A stretch of DNA of 64,000 nucleotides, from assembly GCA_050011315.1 (NCBI GenBank), contig JBEKJI010000007.1, forward strand, positions 27,897 through 91,896. The letters are read 5' to 3'. The translations under genes were made by a program, and so were the position numbers. Shown in pieces: positions 7,963 to 15,546 of the stretch (positions are counted from its first letter, which is position 1; every line of letters starts with the position of its first letter). Source of the DNA: Fen-549 sp050011315. GTDB taxonomy: Bacteria; Actinomycetota; Thermoleophilia; Gaiellales; Gaiellaceae. The notes below the pieces were generated by a model. It was not told where the DNA came from. It ran no database searches and saw only the letters and a list, made by a program, of their open reading frames with translations.

Positions 7963-8634
7963 GTGATCGAGCGCGCGCGAGCCGAAATCGAGGCGATCGT
8001 CTTCGATCTCGACGGCGTTCTCGTCGACAGCGAGGAGATCTGGGACGAAGCGCGCCGGATGCTGGCGCAGGAGCGCGGCCTCGCCTGGCCCGAAAGCGCA
8101 CAACGCGACATGATGGGCATGAGCTCGGGCGAATGGTCGCGCTACATACACGAGCGGATCGGTCTCGAGGAATCTCCCGAGGAGATCTCAACGGAGGTCG
8201 TGCGTCGGCTCGAGCAGATCTACCGGCGGCACCTGCCTTTACTCGAAGGCGCCGTCGAGGCGGTCGAGCGCATGTCGGAGCGGTTCCGGCTCGGCCTGGC
8301 CTCGTCCTCGAACAGGCCGATCATCGACCTCGTTTTAGAGCTGGCGGGCGTCGCCGGCGAGTTCGAGGTCACGGTTTCCTCCGAGGAGGTCGAGCGCGGA
8401 AAGCCTGCTCCCGACGTCTACCTCGAGGTGCTCCGGCGCATGGCGGTCGCGCCCGAGCGAGCCGCGGCGATCGAGGACTCGACGAACGGGCTTCTCTCCG
8501 CGAAGGCGGCCGGCGTGCTCGTGGTGGCCGTTCCCAACCCGGCGTTCCCGCCGCGCGCCGACGCGCTCGCCGCGGCCGACGTCGTGCTCAACTCGCTGGC
8601 CGAGCTGACGCCGGCGACAGTTCTCAGTGCGTGA
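7963..8634 (+). CDS. HAD-superfamily hydrolase, beta-phosphoglucomutase-like
   Basis: The 223-residue HAD protein has motif I FDLDGVLVDSE at about residue 13, a helical type IA cap, motif II ASSSNR, the lysine in ERGKPAPDVYLEV and motif IV AIEDSTNGLLSAKAAG. These features place it in the subgroup of beta-phosphoglucomutases and small sugar-phosphate phosphatases. The GTG start is 75 bases after the preceding gene. Its 3' end overlaps the convergent AICAR transformylase gene by 11 bases. Confidence 0.87.
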   Translation: MIERARAEIEAIVFDLDGVLVDSEEIWDEARRMLAQERGLAWPESAQRDMMGMSSGEWSRYIHERIGLEESPEEISTEVVRRLEQIYRRHLPLLEGAVEAVERMSERFRLGLASSSNRPIIDLVLELAGVAGEFEVTVSSEEVERGKPAPDVYLEVLRRMAVAPERAAAIEDSTNGLLSAKAAGVLVVAVPNPAFPPRADALAAADVVLNSLAELTPATVLSA

Positions 8635-9805
8635 ACAGGCGCACGCCGGTACAGGTCATGAGCAGGCCGTACTCGTTCGCCGCCTCGGTTACCTCGCCGT
8701 CGCGGATCGAGCCGCCCGTCTGTGCCACATAGCCGACACCGACCGCGGCCGCCCGGTCGATCGTGTCACGGAAAGGTATGAAGGCGTCCGAGCTGAGCGA
8801 CATTCCCTCGAGCCTGGCCAGCGAGTCGCTGCGCTGCTCGGGCGTGAGCGAACGCGGCTCCTGTGAGAAAGACGCGAGCCATGCCTCGCGCTCCTTAGCC
8901 GTCATCTCGCCGCGCAGATAGAGGTCGATCGCGTTGTCGCGCTCGGGGCGCCCGATACCTTCGCGGAAGGGCAGCGCCTGCACGAGCGGGCTGCGCCGCA
9001 GGTGCCAGAGCTGAGCCTTGTTCGCGGCCAGCTGAACGCAGTGGATACGCGACTGCTGGCCGCAGCCGACTCCGACGAGCTGACCACCCAAGGCGATCGT
9101 GATCGAGTTCGACTGGGTGTACTTGAGCGCGATCGTGGCCAGCAAGAGGTCGCGGGCCGCTTCGTCGGGAAGCTCGCGGTTCTCGGTCACGATCCCGGCG
9201 CGCAGATCGTCGATGGTCAGACGGGCGTCGTTGAGCGGCTGCTCGAGTGTGACGCCGAGCAGATCGCGGCGCTCTATCTTCGGCAGGCCGACCTCCGGAT
9301 CGGCCTCGAGCACGAGGTAGTTGCCGCGCTTCTTCTCTTTCAGGAGCTCCAACGCCGCCGGCTCGTAGCCGGGCGCGATCACGGCGTCCGACACCTCTTG
9401 GGCAAGCAGAGCGGCGGCCGGCTCGTCGACGACATCGCTGATGGCCACGCAGTCGCCGAAAGAGCAAAGGCGGTCGGCGCCGCGGGCACGTGCGTAGGCG
9501 TTTGCGACCGGGCTCAGCTCCAGGTCACCGACGAAGTACGACTCCCTCAGATCGTCGGGAAGCGGCACGCCGAGACCGGCGCCGGCAGGGCTCAGGTGCT
9601 TGTATGACGCCGCCGCGGGTAGCTCGAGTCCCTCGCGTAGCTCACGGACGAGGTTCCAGGCCAGAAGCGCGTCGAGGACGTTGATCGCGCTCGGAGCACC
9701 GTTGAGCACGCGGAAGGGAAGCTTCTCGCCCGCCGTCAGCACCGCTGCAGGTTTCTGGTGCGGGTTGGTTCCGTAGCGAAGCTCGAGTCGCGCCTGGGTT
9801 GCCAT
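8624..9805 (-). CDS. AICAR transformylase, single-domain PurH-like
   Basis: The 393-residue protein corresponds to the C-terminal formyltransferase half of PurH: ELRYGTNPHQKPA, YKHLSPAGAGLG, SFGDCVAISDVVD, LKYTQSNSITIA, GCGQQSRIHCVQLA and FIPFRDTIDRAAAVGVGYVAQTGGS. It transfers a formyl group from 10-formyl-THF to AICAR in the penultimate purine step. The IMP cyclohydrolase (MGS-like) half is absent, so a separate cyclohydrolase is needed elsewhere. The start at 9805 is set by the AAGGAGGGCTCTG ribosome binding site. Confidence 0.9.
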   Translation of the reverse strand: MATQARLELRYGTNPHQKPAAVLTAGEKLPFRVLNGAPSAINVLDALLAWNLVRELREGLELPAAASYKHLSPAGAGLGVPLPDDLRESYFVGDLELSPVANAYARARGADRLCSFGDCVAISDVVDEPAAALLAQEVSDAVIAPGYEPAALELLKEKKRGNYLVLEADPEVGLPKIERRDLLGVTLEQPLNDARLTIDDLRAGIVTENRELPDEAARDLLLATIALKYTQSNSITIALGGQLVGVGCGQQSRIHCVQLAANKAQLWHLRRSPLVQALPFREGIGRPERDNAIDLYLRGEMTAKEREAWLASFSQEPRSLTPEQRSDSLARLEGMSLSSDAFIPFRDTIDRAAAVGVGYVAQTGGSIRDGEVTEAANEYGLLMTCTGVRLFTH

Positions 9806-10011
9806 CAGAGCCCTCCTTGGGATCGTCGGTTCAGTGCCCAGGCGCTCGGCATCGCTCCCCGCAGCTCCCCGGTGGTCGATTCCACCTCGTAGCGCCAGTC
9901 GCGGCGGGACCCCATTGTCCCACATCGGCCCGCGGTCGGATCGATCAGATCTCTCCATTTGCAGTCGGTGAGTCTGGTACAGAGTTTTCTTGCGCTGATA
10001 CCCGCCGGGGT

Positions 10012-10122
10012 AGTGGCAACTCGCGTTCTCGGGGCGCCGCTGGTGGTGCGAGCCCGGAGGGGATAGTGCTCCGCACAGACCCGGAGAGGATCGTGCCGCC
10101 AGCGGCGTCAAGACGTCCCGGC
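10012..10122 (+). repeat. Structured dispersed repeat, family R1, copy 2
   Basis: The stem 10038-10046/10096-10104 (CGCTGGTGG/CCGCCAGCG, with one G-U wobble if the + strand is the RNA) encloses an inner hairpin GTGC-TCC-GCAC at 10066-10076. Compared with copy 1, the changes keep the pairing. It is intergenic between fabF and the AICAR transformylase gene, upstream of the latter, and antisense to both transcripts. Confidence 0.6.
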
Positions 10123-10168
10123 GCCGAGCAGTCAAACAGGTGTCTCTACGGCTGGCCGAGAGAGCGAG

Positions 10169-11398
10169 CTATACCCTGCCGAGGAGCACACAGCCGTTAT
10201 GGCCGCCGAGTCCCATCCCGTTCGAGATCGCGTAGGCGAGCGCGGCTTCGCGTGCCTCGTTGGGCACGTAGTCGAGGTCGCAGTCGGGATCGGGGTGCTG
10301 GTAGTTGATCGTCGGCGGGATGACGCCGTGTTTCAGCGCCAGCACGCAGGCCATTGCCTCGATCGCGCCGGCGGCGCCCAGGCAGTGGCCCAGCATCGAC
10401 TTGGTCGAGGAAACCGCGAGCTTGTAGGCATGTTCGCCGAAGGCCGCCTTGATCGCCTTGGTCTCGGCGGCGTCGCCGAGCGGAGTCGAGGTGCCGTGGG
10501 CGTTGATGTAGCCCACCTGCTCGGGCTCGATGCCTCCGGCCACGAGGGCTTCGCTCATCATGCGCGCAATTCCGGTCGCCTCGGGATCGGGCTGAGCGAT
10601 GTGGAAGGCGTCGTTCGAGGCGCCGTAGGAGAGGACCTCGGCGTAGATCTGCGCTCCGCGCGCGCGCGCCGCTTCCAGCTCCTCGAGCACGAGGATGCCG
10701 GCGCCCTCGCCGATTACGAAGCCCTCACGGGTCGCGTCGAAGGGGCGCGAGGCGCGCGGCGGGTATTCCTCCTCGGCGGCGAGCCCGCGCATGCTGCAAA
10801 AGCCCGCGAGGACGAGCGGCGTCAGAGCGGCCTCGGCGCCGCCGGCGAGAATGGCGTCGGCAGCGCCGCGGCGAACGATCTCGGCGCCCTCGCCGATCGT
10901 GTAGGAGCCGGTCGCGCAGGCGGCGACTCCAGCGAAGTTGACGCCTTTGAAGCCGAAAGCGATGGCAAGCTGGCCGCTGGCCGCGTCGGTGAGGACGCTG
11001 GGGATGAACCAGGGCGCCACGCGACTCGGGCCGCGCTCGAGCCGTGTCTGCTCCTGAGTGGCGATGCCGCCGATGTCGCCCACTGCCGAGCCGAGAACGA
11101 TTCCGATCCGCTCCGGCGCGTAGGCGCCGAGCAGGCCGGCATCGTCCACCGCCTCTTTACCGGCGGCCAACGAGAACTGCGTATAGCGCGCGAGCTTGCG
11201 CAGCTCCTTGGGCGGCGCCAGGCCGGCCGAATCGAAGTCCTTGACCTCGGCGGCGATACGAACGGGGTAGTCGCTCGCATCGAAGGCTTGGATGAAGTCG
11301 ATCCCGCTCTTCCCGGCGACGAGTCCGTCCCAGGTCGTGGCGACATCGTTCCCAAGCGGAGTAACCGCACCGAGTCCGGTGACGACAACGCGACGCAT
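10169..11398 (-). CDS. fabF: 3-oxoacyl-ACP synthase II
   Basis: The 409-residue thiolase-fold condensing enzyme elongates fatty acyl chains with malonyl-ACP. It starts MRRVVVTGLGAVTPLGND. The active cysteine lies in AACATGSYTIGEGAE and the two histidines in NAHGTSTPLGD and MLGHCLGAAGAIEA; the C-terminus is GMGLGGHNGCVLLGR. The ATG at 11398 fits the family, although an in-frame TTG two codons earlier is possible. No other fab genes or acyl carrier protein are adjacent. Confidence 0.95.
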   Translation of the reverse strand: MRRVVVTGLGAVTPLGNDVATTWDGLVAGKSGIDFIQAFDASDYPVRIAAEVKDFDSAGLAPPKELRKLARYTQFSLAAGKEAVDDAGLLGAYAPERIGIVLGSAVGDIGGIATQEQTRLERGPSRVAPWFIPSVLTDAASGQLAIAFGFKGVNFAGVAACATGSYTIGEGAEIVRRGAADAILAGGAEAALTPLVLAGFCSMRGLAAEEEYPPRASRPFDATREGFVIGEGAGILVLEELEAARARGAQIYAEVLSYGASNDAFHIAQPDPEATGIARMMSEALVAGGIEPEQVGYINAHGTSTPLGDAAETKAIKAAFGEHAYKLAVSSTKSMLGHCLGAAGAIEAMACVLALKHGVIPPTINYQHPDPDCDLDYVPNEAREAALAYAISNGMGLGGHNGCVLLGRV

Positions 11399-11508
11399 GG
11401 CCAAACTCTAGTCGAGGCGCTCGCCCGGGCGAGGAGCCTGCCAGCGTCGCTTCGGCGCACCGCCAAGCTACCGCGCTCCGGCGCCGAGGACGTATCCTGA
11501 GTAGGACG

Positions 11509-11802
11509 ATGATCGACGAACATCCTCAAGGACTCGACCTCTCGCTGGAGCCGCTGGACGATTACGTCGTCATCCAACCCTCCGACGAGGAAACCGAGAC
11601 GCGCGCCGGCCTGATCATCCCCGCCAGCGCCGACAACACCTGCCAATCGGGTGTTGTGATCGCGGTCGGCGCCGACGCCGAGAGCGTCGAGCCCGGCGAC
11701 AAGGTTCTCTTCCCCAGGGACGCCGGCCACGAGGTGCGACTGGCCGGAACCGCGGTGCGGGTCATACGCCGCCGCGAGCTGATCGCGCGCATCCACGACT
11801 GA
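11509..11802 (+). CDS. GroES-like co-chaperonin, stand-alone
   Basis: The 97-residue protein has the Cpn10 fold pattern: LEPLDDYVVIQPSDEETETRAGLIIP, GVVIAVGADAESVEPGDKVLFPRDAGHEV and a terminal RRRELIARIHD. In GroES these form the ring subunit that caps GroEL. The region after AGLIIP (SADNTCQSG) corresponds to the mobile loop and is unusual, containing a cysteine. No groEL is adjacent. It may be the main GroES or a divergent paralogue. Confidence 0.85.
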   Translation: MIDEHPQGLDLSLEPLDDYVVIQPSDEETETRAGLIIPASADNTCQSGVVIAVGADAESVEPGDKVLFPRDAGHEVRLAGTAVRVIRRRELIARIHD

Positions 11803-11804
11803 TA

Positions 11805-11831
11805 CCGGCGGAAATCTACGATTTCCGCCGG
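11805..11831 (+). terminator. Hairpin after groES-like gene (GAAATC family)
   Basis: CCGGCGGAAATC-TAC-GATTTCCGCCGG begins two bases after the stop codon. It is a perfect 12-bp stem and a probable intrinsic terminator without a U-tract. Confidence 0.5.
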
Positions 11832-11864
11832 AGAACAGAAGCGTGCGCTGAGCCGCGCCTTTGT

Positions 11865-11891
11865 CCGTCAGAAATCTGCGATTTCCGACGG
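11865..11891. terminator. Second GAAATC-family hairpin
   Basis: CCGTCAGAAATC-TGC-GATTTCCGACGG is a near copy of the hairpin 60 bases upstream with a different outer stem (CCGTC/GACGG). The single mismatch becomes a G-U pair on the minus strand. Confidence 0.45.
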
Positions 11892-11903
11892 CGACATGAG
11901 CGG

Positions 11904-11938
11904 GCGCTGAGCCGCGCCTCCGGCGCTCTGCTCAGCGC
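11904..11938. terminator. Hairpin, GCGCTGAGC/GCTCAGCGC family
   Basis: The outer stem GCGCTGAGC/GCTCAGCGC encloses a GC-rich centre. It is almost identical to 13315-13349, and half of it recurs at about 31500. Confidence 0.45.
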
Positions 11939-11944
11939 GGCGTC

Positions 11945-12092
11945 CTAGAAGCGGGGCGGGCTGACCGTATGTTGCTTTGCCGGGTCCGGATCGAGTTGGG
12001 GACCAGCGTTGAGCGAGCCGCGCCCGCGCGTGTCGGGCGCGGCGGCACGCCGGGTATCTGCTCCCTTCGGGAGCGATCCCCCGCGAGAGCGT
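11945..12092 (+). repeat. Structured repeat, family R2, copy 1
   Basis: About 145 bases are similar to 13360-13503. Two hairpins are clear: 12017-12026/12034-12043 (GCCGCGCCCG/CGGGCGCGGC, loop CGCGTGT) and 12060-12065/12069-12074 (GCTCCC-TTC-GGGAGC). Both carry compensatory changes in the other copy. It lies upstream of the gene at 12195 and could be part of its leader. Confidence 0.6.
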
Positions 12093-12194
12093 GGTAGGAC
12101 GGGCGCCGAGTAGTGCTTTCGAACCACCCTCTCTGCGATCTCCCGCGACAGGCTTGGGAGGTCAGGGACGCGGCGGAGCGAAGGCTCTAGCTCG

Positions 12195-12968
12195 ATGCAG
12201 GTGGCCGAATCCAATCCAAGCGTCCCGCCGAAGATCGGAACTCTCCGCGAAGGGGCACTACACGCGCAGCTCAAGGACTGGTACCGCCGCCCGGGCGACG
12301 AACTCGAGCAGCGACTCTCGGGTTACGTCGTCGACATCGTCCGCGGCGAGCTCCTGATCGAAATCCAGACGGGCGGCTTCGCACCGCTCCGGCGTAAGCT
12401 CGATGTCCTCACACGCGAGCATCCGGTTCGGATCGTGGCTCCCGTGGCGCGCGAGCGCAGAATCGTTCGCCTCTCGAGCGAGGGCGAGATCCTCTCCGCC
12501 CGCCGCTCTCCCAGGCACGGCAGGGTCGAGGATGTCTTTTCCCGCCTGGTCAGCATCCCCACGCTGCTCTGCCGACCGCGACTCGAGATCGAGATCCTGT
12601 TGACCGAGGAAGACGAGCTGCGCGTCCTCCGGCCAGGGAAAGCATTCAGACGCCATGGCTGGGTCGTCAGCGGACGGTCACTTTCGGCGGTCGCCGACTG
12701 CATCCGTATCGCCGGGCCCGAGGACGCGGCGGCGCTGTTGCCGTCACGGCTCCCCGAGTCGTTCGACACCGCGGACCTCGCCGAAGCGGCCGCGATCACT
12801 CGCCGGCTCGCGCAACAGATGACCTACTGCTTACGCGCCATGGGAATGCTCGAAATAACCGGCGACCGCCGCCGCGCGCACGTCTACCGGCGCACAACCG
12901 CCGATTCGCGACTCGCATCGCATTCGCTGGAGAAACGTCCCAGAAAGAGCGAAGCCCGCCTCGCATAA
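12195..12968 (+). CDS. Conserved PD-(D/E)xK-like protein, unknown role
   Basis: In this 257-residue protein, residues 15-100 read as a compact nuclease-like fold: ALHAQLKDWYRRPGDELEQ, VVDIVRGELLIEIQT (D...E-x-Q in place of the usual D...E-x-K) and VRIVAPVARERRIVRL. The C-terminal part (FDTADLAEAAAITRRLAQQM, then YCLRAMGMLEITGDR) resembles a winged-helix. I recall this two-part family in other high-GC and Chloroflexi genomes as an uncharacterised conserved protein. DNA binding or processing is plausible. The Gln in the catalytic position leaves nuclease activity doubtful. Confidence 0.6.
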   Translation: MQVAESNPSVPPKIGTLREGALHAQLKDWYRRPGDELEQRLSGYVVDIVRGELLIEIQTGGFAPLRRKLDVLTREHPVRIVAPVARERRIVRLSSEGEILSARRSPRHGRVEDVFSRLVSIPTLLCRPRLEIEILLTEEDELRVLRPGKAFRRHGWVVSGRSLSAVADCIRIAGPEDAAALLPSRLPESFDTADLAEAAAITRRLAQQMTYCLRAMGMLEITGDRRRAHVYRRTTADSRLASHSLEKRPRKSEARLA

Positions 12969-13146
12969 GCCGCAGACGGGCGACGCCACTTTGCCGGGAT
13001 GAGGGGGGAGCCGGCTCCCTAAGTTTCGTCACTCGCGCCGCCACTGGCAGCCCTACATCGGGGGATCTTCCCTCCCCGACTCGGTCGCGACCGTTACCCC
13101 GCCGCGAGGCCTTTACCGGTGGCGTCCGCTATTGTGAGCGGCGCTC

Positions 13147-13237
13147 GGAGAAGTGGCCGAGTGGCTGAAGGCGGCGCCCTGCTAAGGCGTTAAGGGGGTC
13201 TAATCCTCCTTCGAGGGTTCGAATCCCTCCTTCTCCG
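13147..13237 (+). tRNA. tRNA-Ser(GCT)
   Basis: A class II tRNA with acceptor GGAGAAG/CTTCTCC, a long variable arm and anticodon loop CTGCTAA gives anticodon GCT for AGC/AGT codons. The T-arm has GGTTCGAATCC. A TATTGT hexamer about 15 bases upstream (13131-13136) could be its -10 box. Confidence 0.96.
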
Positions 13238-13240
13238 AAT

Positions 13241-13271
13241 AGCGGCCGGAAATCTACGATTTCCGGCCGCT
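13241..13271 (+). terminator. Hairpin after tRNA-Ser(GCT), GAAATC type
   Basis: AGCGGCCGGAAATC-TAC-GATTTCCGGCCGCT is a perfect 14-bp stem three bases after the tRNA and the probable terminator. Confidence 0.55.
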
Positions 13272-13274
13272 TAT

Positions 13275-13302
13275 CCGCCGAAAGTCTTGCGACTTTCGGC
13301 GG
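13275..13302 (+). terminator. Second hairpin after tRNA-Ser(GCT), GAAAGTC type
   Basis: CCGCCGAAAGTC-TTGC-GACTTTCGGCGG is a perfect 12-bp stem. The same element, nearly base for base, follows the island 1 attR at 31460. Confidence 0.5.
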
Positions 13303-13314
13303 CGTTTAATCAAG

Positions 13315-13349
13315 GCGCTGAGCCGCGCCTTCGGCGCGTTGCTCAGCGC
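13315..13349. terminator. Hairpin, GCGCTGAGC/GCTCAGCGC family
   Basis: GCGCTGAGC...GCTCAGCGC with inner CGCGCC-TTC-GGCGCG is a near copy of 11904-11938. It again directly precedes a family R2 repeat. Confidence 0.45.
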
Positions 13350-13359
13350 GGTTTCCGAG

Positions 13360-13503
13360 GAGCGGCGCGGGCTGACCGCTGGCGCTTTGCGGGGTCAGTG
13401 CGAGTTGGCGACCGACGTTGAGCGAGCCGCAGCCGCGCTTGTCGGCTGCGGCGGCATCGCTGGGTACCTACTCTCTTCGGGAGTGATCCCCGCGAAGTGG
13501 GGG
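13360..13503 (+). repeat. Structured repeat, family R2, copy 2
   Basis: Hairpins at 13426-13435/13443-13452 (GCCGCAGCCG/CGGCTGCGGC, loop CGCTTGT) and 13470-13475/13479-13484 (ACTCTC-TTC-GGGAGT) match copy 1. Two base pairs are exchanged in the first stem, and one pair plus one wobble differ in the second. The wobble supports the + strand as the RNA. Confidence 0.6.
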
Positions 13504-13509
13504 TGAGAA

Positions 13510-13546
13510 GGCCGGGGATCTAATCGCTTCGGAGTGATCCCCGGCC
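13510..13546 (+). terminator. Strong hairpin before tRNA-Ser(CGA)
   Basis: GGCCGGGGATC/GATCCCCGGCC is a perfect 11-bp stem around a 15-base loop. It lies 35 bases upstream of tRNA-Ser(CGA) and probably separates it from the R2 transcript. Confidence 0.5.
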
Positions 13547-13581
13547 AAGGTCTGAGCGCTAGTCTTCGCCGAGATCAGCTC

Positions 13582-13670
13582 GGAGGGGTGGCAGAGCGGT
13601 CGAATGCGGCGGTCTCGAAAACCGTTACCCGTCATTCGGCGGGTCGGGAGTTCGAATCTCCCCCCCTCCG
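13582..13670 (+). tRNA. tRNA-Ser(CGA), target of island 1
   Basis: A class II tRNA with acceptor GGAGGGG/CCCCTCC and anticodon loop CTCGAAA gives anticodon CGA for TCG codons. The 3' two-thirds, from the anticodon arm on, is part of a perfect 66-bp repeat with 31395-31460, so the gene is regenerated by the inserted island and remains intact here. Confidence 0.96.
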
Positions 13671-13677
13671 CTTAATC
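13612..13677 (+). repeat. attL of island 1 (66-bp direct repeat)
   Basis: The sequence begins GTCTCGAAAACCGTTACCCG and ends CCTCCGCTTAATC. It is identical to 31395-31460 and comprises the anticodon-to-3' end part of tRNA-Ser(CGA) plus seven bases. Confidence 0.9.
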
Positions 13678-13920
13678 AGGCAGGATCCCGCAGCAGTTGC
13701 GGGATCCGAGCCTCTCGCTAGTACCCTGGCAGTCGATACACCTCACCGCTCAAGACCGCCCGAGACCGTCCAGACGAGGTGATGACTGGCGCGCAACTGG
13801 CGCGCGTCGCGTTCGTTCCGTTGATTCGTCCTGAGCATTGCCATGGGCGGGCTAGCCGACTTTGCATCACCCAGAAACGCCTAGCGGGGATAGCCGGTCA
13901 CAGAGTCAGACTGCCTATCG

Positions 13921-14499
13921 ATGCCCGTCTGGCTTGTCTCACTCCTGAGTGCCACCGTCGGCGCTGGGCTCGCCTACCTCGGATCGCTCCACCTGAGGCG
14001 GCTTGAGCAACGAAATGAGGAGCGGCGTGAGCGGCAGCGTGCCCTGGCTGGGTTCCTCGGGAGCCTGTACATCGTTGTCGCCCAATTGCTCGATGTCCCA
14101 CCGAATCCTCCGCCCTCGATACCCGAACGGCTGCATGAGAAGGTCGCCTCGCGTTCAGCGCGAGCACGGGCAGCGACTTGGGTTCGCACTCAGCAGGGGC
14201 TCCAGCGTTCGTTCGGAGGTGCGTTTCGTGAGCCTACGCAGAGGCTCGCTGAGGCATACGCTCGACTTCAGCTCACGCCGCTTGGCCCATCAATCCGCCA
14301 GCAGATCGAGGAAGCAATGGCCTATGTTGAACGACTCTCAGCCACGCGTACGGAAGAAGTCAAGAAGGAGTGGCCTGACGTGCGTCGCGCACTCCTAACA
14401 TCGATCGAGGAGGCCGGAGATGGCGCCTCCGTACAAGTCGCCGAAAGCATCGGGACGCATCAGACAGTGAAGCTGAGGGAGCTTGACCGAGGAGACTAG
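13921..14499 (+). CDS. Membrane-anchored protein with coiled-coil region
   Basis: One N-terminal membrane helix (VWLVSLLSATVGAGLAYLGS) is followed at once by an Arg/Glu-rich helix (RRLEQRNEERRERQRALAGF), then a cytoplasmic domain of about 150 residues with no recognisable motif. The length is 192 residues. It is the first gene inside island 1 and is followed after 15 bases by the nuclease-like gene, so it may belong to the same transcript. Function is unknown. Confidence 0.6.
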   Translation: MPVWLVSLLSATVGAGLAYLGSLHLRRLEQRNEERRERQRALAGFLGSLYIVVAQLLDVPPNPPPSIPERLHEKVASRSARARAATWVRTQQGLQRSFGGAFREPTQRLAEAYARLQLTPLGPSIRQQIEEAMAYVERLSATRTEEVKKEWPDVRRALLTSIEEAGDGASVQVAESIGTHQTVKLRELDRGD

Positions 14500-14514
14500 T
14501 GCGCAATCGACACC

Positions 14515-15525
14515 TTGGCGGCCAGCCCGCCCGACACAGCGAATAAACGCGATGGCACGAGACATGCGCTTAACGAACGGTTAGTTTTTGTACCTGTGGA
14601 TCCTCGCCTGATCCCACTGAATGCTCTCCTAGCCCTGCTGCGAGAAGAGGCCGGGTGGCCATCGCCTCTCCGAGACCAGGGCTTCATTCGGCATCTGATC
14701 GAGGCCTTCGTCCATTCGCAGACAGGAACCACCAAGGCGGATATGGTCATGTATCGACGAGATCCTGATCTAGTCGTCCTCGCTGAATGCAAGAGCGGCA
14801 AGAACTTACAAGAGGCGCAGGCGCGCGCCTATCAAGCAGCCGATGCTGATTCCCTCCGACGAGCCGGAACGCTCCCCCGCGCCTTCGCTAAGGATGCTGT
14901 AGTTCCTGTGGTTGCCCTCTTCGTCGCTCTCGAATCCCATCGAGCTGACGTTGAGTCATGTATGGCGCATCTCGGAGTCCGCTCACCGCTATTAACGGTC
15001 GGGCGAGAACGCGTTCGGCTCTCGGGAACGGATGGAGTGGCAGGCTTATCAGACTTCGACTTGGTAGGCGAGTATGGGAACCCTCCGGCCCGTATACCGA
15101 TCGATTATCAGAGCCCAGAGGACGAGACCAAAGAGCTGGTCGTCCCTCGTCTCATGGCGGCGACCGCAAGGCGCGAAGAGTATGTTGAGGTCAATGAGCT
15201 GTGCCGAGACTTGCTGCCAGAGTGGTGCATCCTCAGCCATAGTGGCCGAAGGGAGTTCATCCGCCGAATCGAGCAGATCCTCCGTGGCGTCTGCGCTAGC
15301 GATCTAAAGGAGTACTGCCGCTTTGAGCCTCAGTCGAATCAGATACCCTCCCGTGTTGTGATACTCGGGACGCCGGCCGCGCTCGATCCGCGGGGCGCAA
15401 CGCAGGCGTGGCAAGCGCGACAACGACGAGCCGCTAAGTTGCTTGGCCGAACTCGCACACCCCACGTCGAAGGACAACTCTCTCTAGATGACCTAGCCGG
15501 AGCCGGAGGATTAGCAACCGAGTAA
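14515..15525 (+). CDS. PD-(D/E)xK nuclease-like protein
   Basis: This 336-residue protein starts with TTG. Residues 60-110 contain GFIRHLIEAFVHSQTGTTKADMVMYRR and LVVLAECKSGKN. The D...E-C-K spacing is that of PD-(D/E)xK nucleases. The remainder contains a helical middle and a basic C-terminus (RQRRAAKLLGRTRTP) but no ATPase motif. It is 21 bases upstream of an equally unknown gene at 15547, suggesting a two-gene unit. A role in defence is inferred only from the fold and the island context. Confidence 0.55.
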   Translation: MAASPPDTANKRDGTRHALNERLVFVPVDPRLIPLNALLALLREEAGWPSPLRDQGFIRHLIEAFVHSQTGTTKADMVMYRRDPDLVVLAECKSGKNLQEAQARAYQAADADSLRRAGTLPRAFAKDAVVPVVALFVALESHRADVESCMAHLGVRSPLLTVGRERVRLSGTDGVAGLSDFDLVGEYGNPPARIPIDYQSPEDETKELVVPRLMAATARREEYVEVNELCRDLLPEWCILSHSGRREFIRRIEQILRGVCASDLKEYCRFEPQSNQIPSRVVILGTPAALDPRGATQAWQARQRRAAKLLGRTRTPHVEGQLSLDDLAGAGGLATE

Positions 15526-15546
15526 CCCGAAGACGTATTCGCCGAA

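Noticed and set aside
9806..10135. N-terminal extension of the AICAR transformylase frame
   Set aside because: The extension is antisense to the R1 repeat. The GGAGGG ribosome binding site and family start point to 9805.
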